Shown: positions 15,739 through 25,282 of the stretch, piece after piece | Layout of the letters: every line of letters begins with the position of its first letter | Position numbering within the stretch: position 1 is the first letter of the stretch | Assembly: GCF_003344045.1 (NCBI RefSeq) | Contig: NZ_QFWX01000004.1 | Span: 62,001-126,000 of the forward strand | Length of the DNA: 64,000 nucleotides | Direction of reading: 5' to 3' | Source: Marinobacter vulgaris | Lineage (GTDB): Bacteria; Pseudomonadota; Gammaproteobacteria; Pseudomonadales; Oleiphilaceae | Program-made: the position numbers and the translations under genes | Notes under the pieces: generated by a model | What the model saw: only the letters and a program-made list of their open reading frames with translations | Databases searched by the model: none | What the model was told of the DNA's origin: nothing

Positions 15739-16836
15739 TTAGTAAAGGTATTCAAACAGCTCTGTAAGCAGCTCTGCTGAGCGGTCATCGTCAGAATAGT
15801 CCTCGGCACGGGCAACTGTTACCACGATTTCTCCGCCGCTCTCGTCAAGCCGCACATCAAAGGTGTGTTCAGGCTCCAGATCGTCGGAGAACCAGCTGAA
15901 CCAACCGGATTCACGCTCTGATTCGGGGCGGAAATCAACGAAGAAATAGCCCTCGTCACGGTTCAGGTCCACCACCGGGATGCCGGCTTCATCCAGTGAA
16001 CGGCGCACCTCTGACCAGGCGCGGCCGTAATCGAGGTCCATTACAATCCGCTGTGGCGTCTGGTTGTCTGAAACAAGGCGGACCAGCGGTTCGCTGACCA
16101 TACCCAGCGCGGCGCGGGAATAGGATTTGCTGTCTTCACGATTGCGCAGCTGTTCGGCCAGGTCATTCAGCAAGCGTTTGCTGGTTTCCAGCTGCTCCCG
16201 GGTGCGCTCGTCCCGCCCCCGCCATGGCAGCAACTGGTCCGGGTCATCTTCTACCTCAAAAGCGCGAAACTGGATCTCGCTGGTCTTTCGCCGAACACCC
16301 GGGGCAATCCGTGCCTGCACAACGATCTTGGCCTCCTCGCCAACGGGATTGTCCGGCAGATCCAGCAGTTCCCTCGCCTGTTTACTGAAGTTCGCCAGCT
16401 CACTCTGGAGCAATCCGAGCTGGGGACTGTCGTAGGCCACTCCGAGGCCGTTTTCGTTCATATAGGCGGTGACCGCGGGCCAGAGCCGGCCCGGTACATC
16501 ATTCACAAGCAGCCACACCTGGCCACCCAGCTCCTCGATAACGTAGTTTTCATCAAGTATATCCGAGGTCATATCGGGCGGATTGGGAATGCTCTCGGGG
16601 TACATGCGACCGGAATCCGCCGCGCTTATTTCACGGATCGGCATCACCGGGGCGAACTTACCCTCGTCCGCTGTTTCCGGCAGGGTCAGCGGCTCGCCCT
16701 CCGGCGCATCAACATAGCGCTCGGAGCGGTCGTCGATAAAGCTACAGCCGCTGATGGCCAAAACAAGCATCAGGCCCGAAAGGGGCCTGATGAAGTGTAC
16801 GGGTCTTGTGTTTTCAGTCCTGAACGTAAACGCCAT
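15739..16836 (-). CDS. bamC: Outer-membrane assembly lipoprotein BamC
   Basis: The lipoprotein component of the BAM complex that inserts barrel proteins. The N-terminus has a long lipoprotein signal with lipobox LAISGC, then an unstructured linker (YVDAPEGEPLTLPE) like the BamC segment that binds BamD, and two helix-grip domains (around residues 80-200 and 240-365). The GRAWSEVRRSLDEAGIPVVD repeat is typical of the C-terminal domain. It is 365 residues, close to E. coli (344). The ATG at 16836 was chosen for its signal peptide. It lies directly after dapA, 37 bases apart. Confidence 0.9.
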   Translation of the reverse strand: MAFTFRTENTRPVHFIRPLSGLMLVLAISGCSFIDDRSERYVDAPEGEPLTLPETADEGKFAPVMPIREISAADSGRMYPESIPNPPDMTSDILDENYVIEELGGQVWLLVNDVPGRLWPAVTAYMNENGLGVAYDSPQLGLLQSELANFSKQARELLDLPDNPVGEEAKIVVQARIAPGVRRKTSEIQFRAFEVEDDPDQLLPWRGRDERTREQLETSKRLLNDLAEQLRNREDSKSYSRAALGMVSEPLVRLVSDNQTPQRIVMDLDYGRAWSEVRRSLDEAGIPVVDLNRDEGYFFVDFRPESERESGWFSWFSDDLEPEHTFDVRLDESGGEIVVTVARAEDYSDDDRSAELLTELFEYLY

Positions 16837-16873
16837 CAGGCGACTCCAGTTACAATAGATGATACGGCCTGAC

Positions 16874-17749
16874 TCAGAGTACACCAGAAGCTTTCAGTGC
16901 CTCTTCCACTTCGTCGTGGAACTTGTCGCTCAACGGGGTAAGCGGCAGGCGAATGCCCTCTCCAATCATGCCCATGCGATACAGGGCCCATTTTACGGGA
17001 ATGGGGTTGGCCTCGAGGAAGAGCTTGCGGTTCAACGGCATCAACAATTCATTGAGCCTGTCGGTTTCTTCCTGATCACCTGCAATAGCGGCTTTACACA
17101 GTGCTGCCATCGCGCCCGGTGCGACGTTCGCAGTGACCGATACATTACCCTTGCCTCCAGCCAGCATCAGCCCGGCTGCGGTTGCGTCATCACCGGAATA
17201 GACCACCAGCCGACCCTTGACGGCTTCTATCAGCTCGGCGCCACGGGGGATGTTGCCGGTGGCGTCCTTGATGCCGATGATGTTGGGGATGTCTGCCAGG
17301 CGCTCGACGGTTTCATTCAGCATGTCGCAGGCGGTACGGCCTGGCACGTTGTACAGAATCTGGTTCACCGGAACGGCTTCGGCAATGGTCTTGAAGTGGC
17401 GGTACAGGCCTTCCTGTGTCGGCTTGTTGTAATACGGTACCACGAGCAGGCAGGCATCCGCCCCCAGCTTGTGAGCTTCTTCGGTCAGCTCTATGGCTTC
17501 ACGGGTACTGTTGCCACCGGTGCCGGCGATAACCGGGATACGGCCGTCAACGCGTTTGATGATATGGCCGATGACCCGCATATGTTCTGTCGGGTCCAGC
17601 GTTGCGGATTCGCCCGTCGTACCAACGGCCACAATGCCATTTGTCCCGTTGTCGAGATGAAAGTCCACCAGTTTATCAAGGTGCTCCCAATGGATGCTGC
17701 CATCGGTATGCATAGGCGTGACCAGTGCGACAAGGCTACCCGTAATCAT
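16874..17749 (-). CDS. dapA: 4-hydroxy-tetrahydrodipicolinate synthase DapA
   Basis: DapA condenses pyruvate with aspartate semialdehyde in lysine and peptidoglycan precursor synthesis. The 291-residue protein shows the Thr pair in [10 protein letters not shown], the Tyr in [11 protein letters not shown] and the Schiff-base Lys in [10 protein letters not shown]. Length equals the family norm. It heads the dapA-bamC-purC operon. A 72-base gap separates it from perM upstream on the same strand. Confidence 0.96.
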   Translation of the reverse strand: MITGSLVALVTPMHTDGSIHWEHLDKLVDFHLDNGTNGIVAVGTTGESATLDPTEHMRVIGHIIKRVDGRIPVIAGTGGNSTREAIELTEEAHKLGADACLLVVPYYNKPTQEGLYRHFKTIAEAVPVNQILYNVPGRTACDMLNETVERLADIPNIIGIKDATGNIPRGAELIEAVKGRLVVYSGDDATAAGLMLAGGKGNVSVTANVAPGAMAALCKAAIAGDQEETDRLNELLMPLNRKLFLEANPIPVKWALYRMGMIGEGIRLPLTPLSDKFHDEVEEALKASGVL

Positions 17750-17821
17750 AAAAGCTCCGTACGAATAAAAACGTTATGGTAATGTTGGGCACCAACTGAC
17801 ACAAGGGAATTAAAGGAGTTG

Positions 17822-18889
17822 TCACGTCGGTGTCTGCTGCTGATCCTTCACCGGCCAGGCCGAGAATATTGCCTTGAGCATTGTAGCCAGGGGAATGGCG
17901 AAGAAAACACCCCACAGACCCCAGATACCACCGAAAAACAGGACTGCGACGATAATGGCCACCGGATGAAGGTTGTTCACTTCCGAGAACAATAAAGGTA
18001 CCAGAACATTACCGTCCAGCGCCTGGATGACGCCGTAGACCACCATAACCCAGATAAACTCACTGCCCCAGCCAAACGCAAACAGGGCAATGATGGCCAC
18101 CGGGATGGTCACCACGGCGGCACCGATGTATGGAATGACCACACTCAAGCCGACCATCAGCGACAACAGGGCCGCGTAGGGCATTCCAAGCAGCTTGAAG
18201 GAGAGATAGGTGACGCCGCCGACGATGAGTATCTCCACCGCCTTGCCTCGCACATAGTTAGCGCACTGCAGATTCACTTCATGCCATATCCGGACCATCA
18301 TCGGTCGCTGGGACGGCAGCATGCGGGAGAGCGAGTTCAGCAGGAAACGGCGATCCTTGAGGAAAAAGAACACCAATATCGGCAACAGCACCATATAGAT
18401 TAAAAGTGCCACCAGGTCCGGAATGCTTGCCAGTGAAAACGACACCAGCCACTGGGTCATACGGCCGGCTTCGGTAGTCACCTGGTTATAGATGGTATTG
18501 ACCCCCTCCATGGAGATCAGCGTAGGATATTGCTGGGGCAACACCTCCAGATAGGACTGCATTTCCCGGAAAATACGGGGAGCTTCACCGGCAAGAGAGG
18601 TAACCTGGGTCCAGATAAGCGGTAGCAGGCCGAACAGAAAGCCAATCAGTACACCCAGAAAAATCACGAATACACCGACAATGGAGACAATCTCGGGCAC
18701 GCCCAACTGGTTGAGCTTGGTGACCAGCCCCTGCAGGATAAACGCAACAATGGCCGCTGCGATGGCGGGGGCCAGCATAGCGCCAAAAAGAATCACGAAG
18801 ACAATGCCTGCCAGTATCAGCAGGAAAAGAATGACGGCCTCTTCATCGGAAAAGTATTTGTGGGCCAGACCACGTAAAATTCTGATCAT
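17822..18889 (-). CDS. AI-2E family transporter (PerM-like permease)
   Basis: A 355-residue polytopic inner-membrane protein of the AI-2E/PerM family, with about eight helices and the typical C-terminal stretch in which Gly-rich helices alternate (LFSEVNNLHPVAIIVAVLFFGGIWGLWGVFFAIPLAT). The central soluble region, about residues 80-150, carries the family FREMQSYLEVLPQQYP segment. Substrates of most members are unproven; some act as Na+/H+ antiporters. It follows tusA by 30 bases, a common gammaproteobacterial pairing. Confidence 0.85.
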   Translation of the reverse strand: MIRILRGLAHKYFSDEEAVILFLLILAGIVFVILFGAMLAPAIAAAIVAFILQGLVTKLNQLGVPEIVSIVGVFVIFLGVLIGFLFGLLPLIWTQVTSLAGEAPRIFREMQSYLEVLPQQYPTLISMEGVNTIYNQVTTEAGRMTQWLVSFSLASIPDLVALLIYMVLLPILVFFFLKDRRFLLNSLSRMLPSQRPMMVRIWHEVNLQCANYVRGKAVEILIVGGVTYLSFKLLGMPYAALLSLMVGLSVVIPYIGAAVVTIPVAIIALFAFGWGSEFIWVMVVYGVIQALDGNVLVPLLFSEVNNLHPVAIIVAVLFFGGIWGLWGVFFAIPLATMLKAIFSAWPVKDQQQTPT

Positions 18890-18919
18890 GTACGACTCCG
18901 GACGATCACCACAGCAGGT

Positions 18920-19147
18920 TTAGCCGCCGCACTTTATCACAAAGGTGAAGCAGCCACCCTGTTCGGATGAACTGACCAGCTCATGAGAGGACAACCTCAG
19001 AAACGCCGGGATATCCCGTGCCGACCCCGCATCGGTTGCAATCACTTCCAGTTCCTGACCGGGGGCCATACTGTTCAGCTCAAGCTTGGTTTTCAATAAC
19101 GGCATGGGACAGCGGAGCCCCGATGCATCCAGTGTTCGGTCAGCCAT
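18920..19147 (-). CDS. tusA: Sulfur carrier protein TusA
   Basis: A 75-residue TusA/SirA-family protein with the active-site signature LDASGLRCPMPLLKTKLEL; the Cys accepts persulfide sulfur from a cysteine desulfurase for tRNA 2-thiouridine and other sulfur pathways. The C-terminal FVIKCGG strand is typical. It is the first gene of a short minus-strand unit with perM, and divergent from the bepA-like protease. Confidence 0.93.
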   Translation of the reverse strand: MADRTLDASGLRCPMPLLKTKLELNSMAPGQELEVIATDAGSARDIPAFLRLSSHELVSSSEQGGCFTFVIKCGG

Positions 19148-19301
19148 GACAACCAGGTACCCGTCAGGTCAAAAGAAGAGCCGGCATTATGCCGACAGTG
19201 CTACTTTAATGCATCACAATCGTACCAGACCACACAATGACGAACTTTCAGTGGCACAATGCTGTCTGAGCAAATCATATGAAAAGGAACACGGCCCATC
19301 C

Positions 19302-20780
19302 ATGAGCCCGACAGAACGCAACCCGGCATCCTGGACAGCAGCGCTGGCATTCGCATTTTTGCTGATGATGACAGTGTTTGCCAGCAACACGCTGGCGCAA
19401 TCCCCCGACAGCAGCCTGCCCTCCATTGGCGGGGCCGGAGGCGGCTTGATTTCGGGCCAGCAGGAGGCCGACATCGGCCGCCAGGTGATGATGTCGATCC
19501 GCCGGTCGGCACCGCAGATCACCGACCCGCTGGTTTACGATTACCTCAGCTCGGTTATTTACAGCCTTGTGCCCTCAGCCCCCCTTGCCAGCACTGACCT
19601 GACCCTGGCCATTATCGACAGCCCGGATCTCAATGCCTTTGCCGTCCCCGGCAATATTGTCGGCGTCAACGGCGGGCTGTTCCTCAACGCCAGCAGCGAG
19701 CAGCAGTTCGCGTCCGTACTGGCCCACGAACTGGCACACCTTAGCCAGCGTCATTTTGCCCGGCGGCTTGAGCAACAGGAAACCAGCGCACCTCTTACGA
19801 TTGCCGGCATGATCGCGGGCATCGTGCTGTCGGCGGTAACCCAGTCCGACATCGGAATTGCCGCCATTGCCGGCACCCAGGCGCTGGCCATACAGAACAT
19901 GTTGGCCTATAGCCGCGCCAACGAGCAGGAAGCCGACCGCGTCGGCATGGAGATACTGGCAAATTCAGGCATGGACCCGAGAGGCATGCCTGAGATGTTT
20001 GAAATCATGATGCGCCAGAACCGGCTCCAGGGAAACCGGGTTCCGGAGTATCTCTCCACGCACCCGCTCACCCAGAGCCGCGTTTCTGATACCCGTAACC
20101 GCGCAGAACAATACCCGCGCCGGGATGTGGCTGATGCCCAGGAATACCACCTGGTCCGGTCCCGACTGCAGGTGCGTTACGCCAAGTCACCGGAGGTTGC
20201 CGTGGAAACCTTCCGCAGCTACCTGGAACGTCCGGATACCGAAAAACCCGATGCCGTGCGCTATGGCTTTGCGGTGGCTCTGCTTCGTGCCGGCAACTAT
20301 GACGAGGCAATTGCCCAGTTGGAACAACTACTCCAGGGCACGCCGAATCGAATCACCTACCAGGTCACGCTTGCCGAAGTCCTGGTTGAACAGGAACGCC
20401 TGGATGAGGCCCGCAACCTGTTGCAGGAAGCGCTGGAGCGAAATCCGGGAAACTACCCGATTACCGATACGCTGGCGCGGGTGGAAATCGAAGACGGTAA
20501 AGGCGAACAGGCAGCGGAATACCTGCACCGGCTGACGCGGGAGCTACCGCAAAAGGAGCACCTGTGGCTCCGGCTCGCGGAAGCCGAGGGTATGGCACGC
20601 AATATTGTGGGGGTTCACCGGGCCCGCGCCGAACACGACATTCTGATGGGCGACCTGGAATCGGCCGAGCGCCAGCTGCGCCAGGCCCAGGAACGACTTC
20701 CGGCCGGCGCCCCACTGAGACAGGCCGTCACCGAACGACTGTCCCAGGTTTCGGCCAGGCTTAACCAGCAGCGTAGCTGA
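19302..20780 (+). CDS. bepA: BepA-like M48 metalloprotease with TPR domain
   Basis: A 492-residue periplasmic protease/chaperone for outer-membrane protein quality control. A signal peptide (residues 1-34) ends TLAQ before SPDSSLPSIG. The M48 zinc site HELAHLSQRH (HExxH) follows at about residue 145, and the third ligand Glu is in EQEADRVGME. From about residue 300 there are four or five TPR units (AVALLRAGNYDEAIAQLEQL, EVLVEQERLDEARNLLQEAL). Size and layout match E. coli BepA (487). The ATG at 19302 precedes the hydrophobic signal. It is convergent with nadA, leaving only two bases between the stops. Confidence 0.9.
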   Translation: MSPTERNPASWTAALAFAFLLMMTVFASNTLAQSPDSSLPSIGGAGGGLISGQQEADIGRQVMMSIRRSAPQITDPLVYDYLSSVIYSLVPSAPLASTDLTLAIIDSPDLNAFAVPGNIVGVNGGLFLNASSEQQFASVLAHELAHLSQRHFARRLEQQETSAPLTIAGMIAGIVLSAVTQSDIGIAAIAGTQALAIQNMLAYSRANEQEADRVGMEILANSGMDPRGMPEMFEIMMRQNRLQGNRVPEYLSTHPLTQSRVSDTRNRAEQYPRRDVADAQEYHLVRSRLQVRYAKSPEVAVETFRSYLERPDTEKPDAVRYGFAVALLRAGNYDEAIAQLEQLLQGTPNRITYQVTLAEVLVEQERLDEARNLLQEALERNPGNYPITDTLARVEIEDGKGEQAAEYLHRLTRELPQKEHLWLRLAEAEGMARNIVGVHRARAEHDILMGDLESAERQLRQAQERLPAGAPLRQAVTERLSQVSARLNQQRS

Positions 20781-20782
20781 TC

Positions 20783-21844
20783 TCAGGCGTTGCCGGCGGC
20801 CTTCAGGTTCATGTTTGCGGTGAAATCCAGCATCCGCTGAAGGGGCCTGAGCGCTTTTTCCCGCACTTCTGGGTCCACATGGACTTCCTGGTCGCCGTTC
20901 TCGATCACAGACAGCAGGTTTTCCAGGCCGTTCATGGCCATCCACGGACAATGGGCGCAGCTGCGACAGGTGGCGCCGTTGCCGGCCGTAGGGGCTTCAA
21001 TGAGGGTCTTGTTGGGGGCCAACTGCTGCATCTTGTAAAAAATACCGTTATCAGTGGCCACAATGAACTGCTCGTTCGGCAGCGTCTGCACGGCGTGGAT
21101 GAGTTGCGAGGTGGAACCCACCACATCGGCCATTTCCACCACGGCGTCCGGTGATTCCGGATGGACCAGCACCGCAGCATCCGGATACACGGCTTTGAGG
21201 TCCTCTAGCCCGCGGTGCTTGAATTCCTCGTGCACGATGCAGGACCCATCCCACAACAGAACGTCCGCCCCGGTCTTCTTCTGCACATAATGCCCAAGGT
21301 GCTTGTCCGGTGCCCACAGAATCTTCTCACCGCGGGCATCCAGTGACTCCACGATGGCCTGGGCGCAACTGGAGGTTACCACCCAGTCGGCTCTCGCCTT
21401 CACCGCCGCGGAGGTGTTGGCGTAGACCACAACGGTCCTGTCCGGGTGCTGGTCACAGAAATCCGCAAACTCGTCTGCCGGGCAGCCGATATCCAGGGAA
21501 CAGGTCGCTTCCAGGGTTGGCATCAGCACCCGTTTCTCGGGATTTAGAATTTTCGCCGTCTCGCCCATGAAGCGAACGCCGGCAACCACAACCGTCGATG
21601 CCTTGTGCTGATTGCCGAAGCGCGCCATTTCAAGGGAATCCGCCACGCAGCCACCGGTTTCCTCGGCCAGGCGCTGAATATCCGGGTCCGTGTAATAATG
21701 GGCTACCAGCACAGCATCCTGCGCTTTCAGCGCGGCACGGATACGGGATTCAAGCTCGGCTTTTTCATCCTCGCTGAGACTCTTGGGCTCGGCCATGTGG
21801 GCCAGGTGTTCCTGAACCAGAATACGGTTTTCGCCTACTGTCAT
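20783..21844 (-). CDS. nadA: Quinolinate synthase NadA
   Basis: NadA condenses iminoaspartate and DHAP to quinolinate for NAD synthesis, using a 4Fe-4S cluster. The 353-residue protein has [60 protein letters not shown] and [13 protein letters not shown], which carry the cluster cysteines. The ATG at 21844 is followed by [14 protein letters not shown]; the open frame continues upstream without similarity. Length is normal (347 in E. coli). A strong hairpin lies upstream of it, ending the tRNA-Lys transcript. Confidence 0.95.
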   Translation of the reverse strand: MTVGENRILVQEHLAHMAEPKSLSEDEKAELESRIRAALKAQDAVLVAHYYTDPDIQRLAEETGGCVADSLEMARFGNQHKASTVVVAGVRFMGETAKILNPEKRVLMPTLEATCSLDIGCPADEFADFCDQHPDRTVVVYANTSAAVKARADWVVTSSCAQAIVESLDARGEKILWAPDKHLGHYVQKKTGADVLLWDGSCIVHEEFKHRGLEDLKAVYPDAAVLVHPESPDAVVEMADVVGSTSQLIHAVQTLPNEQFIVATDNGIFYKMQQLAPNKTLIEAPTAGNGATCRSCAHCPWMAMNGLENLLSVIENGDQEVHVDPEVREKALRPLQRMLDFTANMNLKAAGNA

Positions 21845-21980
21845 TAATACATCTCTGTGTTGCGTGAACCTGCTGAGTATATCACTTTGACCACGACTTT
21901 CACCGGGCGGGCTCTCTGCTGAACTTCGAGCCTTCAGAGTCGGATACGCTCCCTTACAACAGATGTATGACCGTATGGGC

Positions 21981-22010
21981 AAAAAAAAAGAGCCCGAAGG
22001 CTCTTTTTTA
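21981..22010 (-). terminator. Rho-independent terminator after tRNA-Lys array
   Basis: AAAAAGAGCC and GGCTCTTTTT form a stem of at least ten base pairs closed by CGAA, with A and T tracts on either side. The stem word is partly repeated (GAGGGCTCTTTTT) at 22015-22026. It would stop transcription leaving the tRNA-Lys genes before nadA. Confidence 0.8.
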
Positions 22011-22057
22011 AGCCGAGGGCTCTTTTTACACAGAAAACACGTTGCTTTCTGTCTTGT

Positions 22058-22133
22058 TGGTGGGTCGTGAAGGATTCGAACCTTCGACCAATTGGTTAAA
22101 AGCCAACTGCTCTACCAACTGAGCTAACGACCC
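22058..22133 (-). tRNA. tRNA-Lys (anticodon TTT), copy 3 in transcription order
   Basis: On the minus strand GGGTCGT pairs with ACGACCC, followed by A and encoded CCA. The anticodon loop is CTTTTAA (TTT at 22100-22098). The sequence is identical to the two upstream copies. Confidence 0.95.
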
Positions 22134-22200
22134 GTAACTACCAGCCCGTTTCCGGGCCCGGAACCAAACGATGATATACCCCACCGCTTAATTCGCAATT

Positions 22201-22276
22201 TGGTGGGTCGTGAAGGATTCGAACCTTCGACCAATTGGTTAAAAGCCAACTGCTCTACCAACTGAGCTAACGACCC
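22201..22276 (-). tRNA. tRNA-Lys (anticodon TTT), copy 2
   Basis: This is the same 76-base cloverleaf as its neighbours, with encoded CCA and TTT anticodon. The spacers on both sides are identical. Confidence 0.95.
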
Positions 22277-22343
22277 GTAACTACCAGCCCGTTTCCGGGC
22301 CCGGAACCAAACGATGATATACCCCACCGCTTAATTCGCAATT

Positions 22344-22419
22344 TGGTGGGTCGTGAAGGATTCGAACCTTCGACCAATTGGTTAAAAGCCAACTGCTCTA
22401 CCAACTGAGCTAACGACCC
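22344..22419 (-). tRNA. tRNA-Lys (anticodon TTT), copy 1
   Basis: The promoter-proximal copy, identical to the other two. Its 5' end at 22419 lies 14 bases from a good -10 element. Confidence 0.95.
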
Positions 22420-22432
22420 AAACGAGGCGCAT

Positions 22433-22460
22433 ATAGTAATGATTTTTCAGCGCCGATCAA
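22433..22460 (-). promoter_or_regulatory. Promoter of the tRNA-Lys array
   Basis: Read on the minus strand: TTGATC (22460-22455), a 16-base spacer and TACTAT (22438-22433). GC-rich GCGCCTCG follows, resembling the discriminator region of stable-RNA promoters. Confidence 0.6.
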
Positions 22461-22504
22461 CCCCTAATTCCCAGGTTTCTCAACATTCTTCATGCCAGGC
22501 ATGG

Positions 22505-23278
22505 TCAGCTGTTACCGGAATCCAGATACTTTTGTGCCAGATCAGCAGCACTGGTACCCGGGTAGTCCTCAATCACAGTTTCCATACGCGAACGGGCCTG
22601 CTCCTTGTTACCCAGGCGGTCCAGTGTGACACCCAGCTTATAGACGGCGTCAGGGGCCTTGCGGTGGTCCTCATAGCGGGTAGCAACAATGGTGAATGCC
22701 TGCCTGGCCTGCTCAAGCTGATCCTCAACGAGGTATACCTCACCCAGCCAGTAATAGGCATTCACGGTGAGATCCCCTTCCTCGTATTCATCGATAAAGT
22801 CGTACAACCCGTTAATGGCCTGGTCGTAGTTCTTATCCTGATGAATCAGCGTCTGGACTTCCTGGTAGGCGGCCCGCTCAGCATCCGAGGGCTGACGGTA
22901 GATCCTGGTTTTGACACCCGAACCGCTATCTTCCGCACTGGAGCTTGCCGCGTCCGGAGCATTCGCCGGCGCCTCAGCCACTCTTTCCGAGAGTTTCAGG
23001 ATCCGCTGGTCAAGGTCGATATAACGGTCCCGTGCCTGCTCGCTCAGCCGGTCAATCCGGTAACGCTGCTCCTCCACCTCGCCCTGCAACCGGCGCACCT
23101 CGCCCTGCAATTGCTGGATCATGTAAAACAGTTCGGCATTGGCCTGGCTGTTACCGGCCTTGCGCTCGGCTTCCGAGGAATTGTTCTGGAAAACCGGGGA
23201 AACGGATTGCGCCAGGGCACTACCCACCGGCCCTAAGGCCAGCGGGAGCAGCACTGTCGCCATGAGTGTATGTCTCAT
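22505..23278 (-). CDS. cpoB: Cell-division coordinator CpoB (YbgF)
   Basis: A 257-residue periplasmic protein that links the Tol-Pal system to PBP1B-driven septal peptidoglycan synthesis. It has a signal peptide ending SALA before QSVSPVF, a coiled-coil trimerisation region (about residues 40-95, MIQQLQGEVRRLQGEVEEQR) and a C-terminal TPR domain (YQEVQTLIHQDKNYDQAING, LGEVYLVEDQLEQARQAF, LGVTLDRLGNKEQARSRME). Length matches E. coli (263). It is the last gene of the tol-pal block, 12 bases after pal. Confidence 0.93.
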   Translation of the reverse strand: MRHTLMATVLLPLALGPVGSALAQSVSPVFQNNSSEAERKAGNSQANAELFYMIQQLQGEVRRLQGEVEEQRYRIDRLSEQARDRYIDLDQRILKLSERVAEAPANAPDAASSSAEDSGSGVKTRIYRQPSDAERAAYQEVQTLIHQDKNYDQAINGLYDFIDEYEEGDLTVNAYYWLGEVYLVEDQLEQARQAFTIVATRYEDHRKAPDAVYKLGVTLDRLGNKEQARSRMETVIEDYPGTSAADLAQKYLDSGNS

Positions 23279-23290
23279 GGGGTTCGCCTG

Positions 23291-23869
23291 TTACTGGAAA
23301 ACAAGTTCAACGCGACGGTTCTGGGCCCAGGCACTTTCACTGGAACCCATGACAGCCGGCTTTTCTTCACCATAGCTGATGGTTTCCGTCTGGCCACGGG
23401 ATGCACCATTGACGATCAGGAAGCGTTCGATGGCATTGGCGCGACGCTCACCCAGGGCAAGGTTGTACTCCTTGGTACCACGCTCGTCGGCATGGCCTTC
23501 AATGCGTACATCCTGGTTGGGGTTGGCCTGCAGATAGCGGGCATGGGCAACCAGCACTTCACGAGCTTCAGACTTGATTTCAGCGGTATCGAAGTCGAAA
23601 TAGAAGGTGGTGATGTCCCGCATGGCTTCACGCTCGGCGCGTTCTGCCCGTGCCTCGGCTTCGCGGCGCTGCTCTTCGGTCATCTCCGATGAGGACACAC
23701 CGCCTTCATCGTCGCCGCCGTAGACGGTGCTGCCACCGTCCTGGTCAACGGCAGAAACATCAGAGTCGTAGGCGCCATCTTCGGTAGTCTCACCGATACT
23801 GCTACAACCGGCAATCAGTCCGAGGGATAACACCATGGCAAACAATTTGTGATGAGCTGTTACTTTCAT
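23291..23869 (-). CDS. pal: Peptidoglycan-associated lipoprotein Pal
   Basis: An outer-membrane lipoprotein that binds peptidoglycan and TolB. The lipobox LIAGC is followed by an acidic linker and a helix rich in Glu/Arg, then the OmpA-like domain from about residue 80: TFYFDFDTAEIKSEAREVL, EGHADERGTKEYNLALGERR (NxxLSxxRA-type diaminopimelate site). It has 192 residues, slightly longer than E. coli Pal (173) because of the linker. The ATG at 23869 has GGAAG nine bases upstream. Confidence 0.95.
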   Translation of the reverse strand: MKVTAHHKLFAMVLSLGLIAGCSSIGETTEDGAYDSDVSAVDQDGGSTVYGGDDEGGVSSSEMTEEQRREAEARAERAEREAMRDITTFYFDFDTAEIKSEAREVLVAHARYLQANPNQDVRIEGHADERGTKEYNLALGERRANAIERFLIVNGASRGQTETISYGEEKPAVMGSSESAWAQNRRVELVFQ

Positions 23870-23942
23870 AATCACTTTCTTCCTTTTTTAAGCGTCTGTT
23901 GTACTTGAAAACGAACGAATCTTTCGGGTTCTGAGCTCCGGT

Positions 23943-25265
23943 CTACCGAACGATCGGCGACCACGCCGGATCCCGCACATCACCCTCCGAGGCTGGCAAA
24001 CTATAGGCTGCGCCGCCGTCCGCGGCAATTACAGTTAGTACACTGTCGCCACCCTGCTTTGTGGCATAGATCAGCATCCGGCCGTTTGGCGAAACACTGG
24101 GCGATTCATCCGACCCGGTTCGGGTAAGAATCGTCTCTTCCTGGGTCTCAAGGTTGGTCCGCGCTATGTGGAACGAGCTGCCCCGCTGATGCACATAGTA
24201 GACGTATTCTCCATCATTGCCGGGGCGCGGTCTGGCGTTATAGCGGCTGCCGAAGGTAATCCGTCGGGGGGCCGCATTCTCAGTAGGCTTGTGATAGATC
24301 TGGGGGCCACCGGAACGGTCAGAGGTGAAGAAGAATCCCTCACCGGTATGATCCCAGGCAGGTTCCGTATCGATGGACCAGTGATTTGTCAGCCTCTTGA
24401 GGGAGCGGCTCTGGATGTCCATCTTGTAGATTTCAGCATTGCCGTCCTTCGACAACGTCATCAACAATGAGCGGCCGTCCTTTGAAAAAGCCGGTGCCGA
24501 GTTCAGGCCGGGAAAGTCAGCGATGCGTGTGCGATCGCCGGTTGCCAGTTCATGGATATAAATCGCCGGCTTACCGGTTTCGAACGAAACATAGGCAAGT
24601 TTCTTTCCATCCGGAGACCAGGTTGGCGAAAGGATAGGCTCGTCACTTTCCAGTCTCACCCGGGCCCGCTTGCCATCCACGTCACTGACCTGAAGGCGAT
24701 ACATTGACGTACCGGCGGAGCGCTGCAGCGTGACGTAGGCCAGCTTGGTGGAAAACGCACCGGGCACACCGGTGATCGCTTCGTAGACCTTATCGCTTAT
24801 GTGGTGGGCCAGGCTCCTGGTGCTGTTGACCGACGAAGACGCCGTTGCACCCATAATCCGCTGCTCACGGTTCACGTCGAACAATTCGTAGCGGGCCTCA
24901 ACCCTGTCACCCTGGCGGGTCAACTGACCCACAAGAACGTAGCGCTGGCCCAGCAGTCGCCAATCGCGAAAATAGACCTCGTCGCCCTCTGACGGAAGAC
25001 TGAGCATTTTCTCCGGAGCCAGCGGCCGGAACTCACCACTCATGGTGAGATCGTCCCGTACTATGCTGCTCACCTTGTCGCCCGATGGCATGTTCCCGGA
25101 TTCGGAAAAGGGAACCACGGCCACGGGAATGGCGGAGTCTGCCCCCTCGGTAATCCGTATCAGCAGTTCAGCGCTGGCCGGGCTGCTGCCGATTATTACC
25201 GCCATCATCAACAGCCATGCGACTACTGCCGGGAGTCTTGTGCCTGTCTTTGTTCGCTGTGTCAT
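23943..25265 (-). CDS. tolB: Tol-Pal system periplasmic protein TolB
   Basis: A 440-residue periplasmic protein with signal peptide ending SPASA before ELLIRITEGAD. The N-terminal domain (to about residue 170) is followed by a six-bladed propeller whose repeats show SPTWSPDGKKLAYVSFE, APAFSKDGRSLLMTLSKDG and SPSVSPNGRMLIYATKQGG. It connects TolA with Pal during outer-membrane constriction. The ATG at 25265 with GGGAG upstream is preferred over the first in-frame ATG at 25280. It lies 17 bases after tolA. Confidence 0.95.
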   Translation of the reverse strand: MTQRTKTGTRLPAVVAWLLMMAVIIGSSPASAELLIRITEGADSAIPVAVVPFSESGNMPSGDKVSSIVRDDLTMSGEFRPLAPEKMLSLPSEGDEVYFRDWRLLGQRYVLVGQLTRQGDRVEARYELFDVNREQRIMGATASSSVNSTRSLAHHISDKVYEAITGVPGAFSTKLAYVTLQRSAGTSMYRLQVSDVDGKRARVRLESDEPILSPTWSPDGKKLAYVSFETGKPAIYIHELATGDRTRIADFPGLNSAPAFSKDGRSLLMTLSKDGNAEIYKMDIQSRSLKRLTNHWSIDTEPAWDHTGEGFFFTSDRSGGPQIYHKPTENAAPRRITFGSRYNARPRPGNDGEYVYYVHQRGSSFHIARTNLETQEETILTRTGSDESPSVSPNGRMLIYATKQGGDSVLTVIAADGGAAYSLPASEGDVRDPAWSPIVR

Positions 25266-25282
25266 CAGTGCTCCCATCATGC

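Larger units (their letters stand above)
22058..22419 (-). repeat. Tandem array of tRNA-Lys in 143-bp units
   Basis: Three 76-base tRNA-Lys genes start exactly 143 bases apart (22058, 22201, 22344). The two 67-base spacers also look identical base for base, including a GGGCCCGG palindrome. This is a recent perfect tandem amplification rather than an old multigene operon. Confidence 0.92.

Noticed and set aside
22058..22419. Regular 143-base repeat, considered as a CRISPR-like array
   Set aside because: Each repeat contains a complete tRNA-Lys and the spacers are identical rather than unique.
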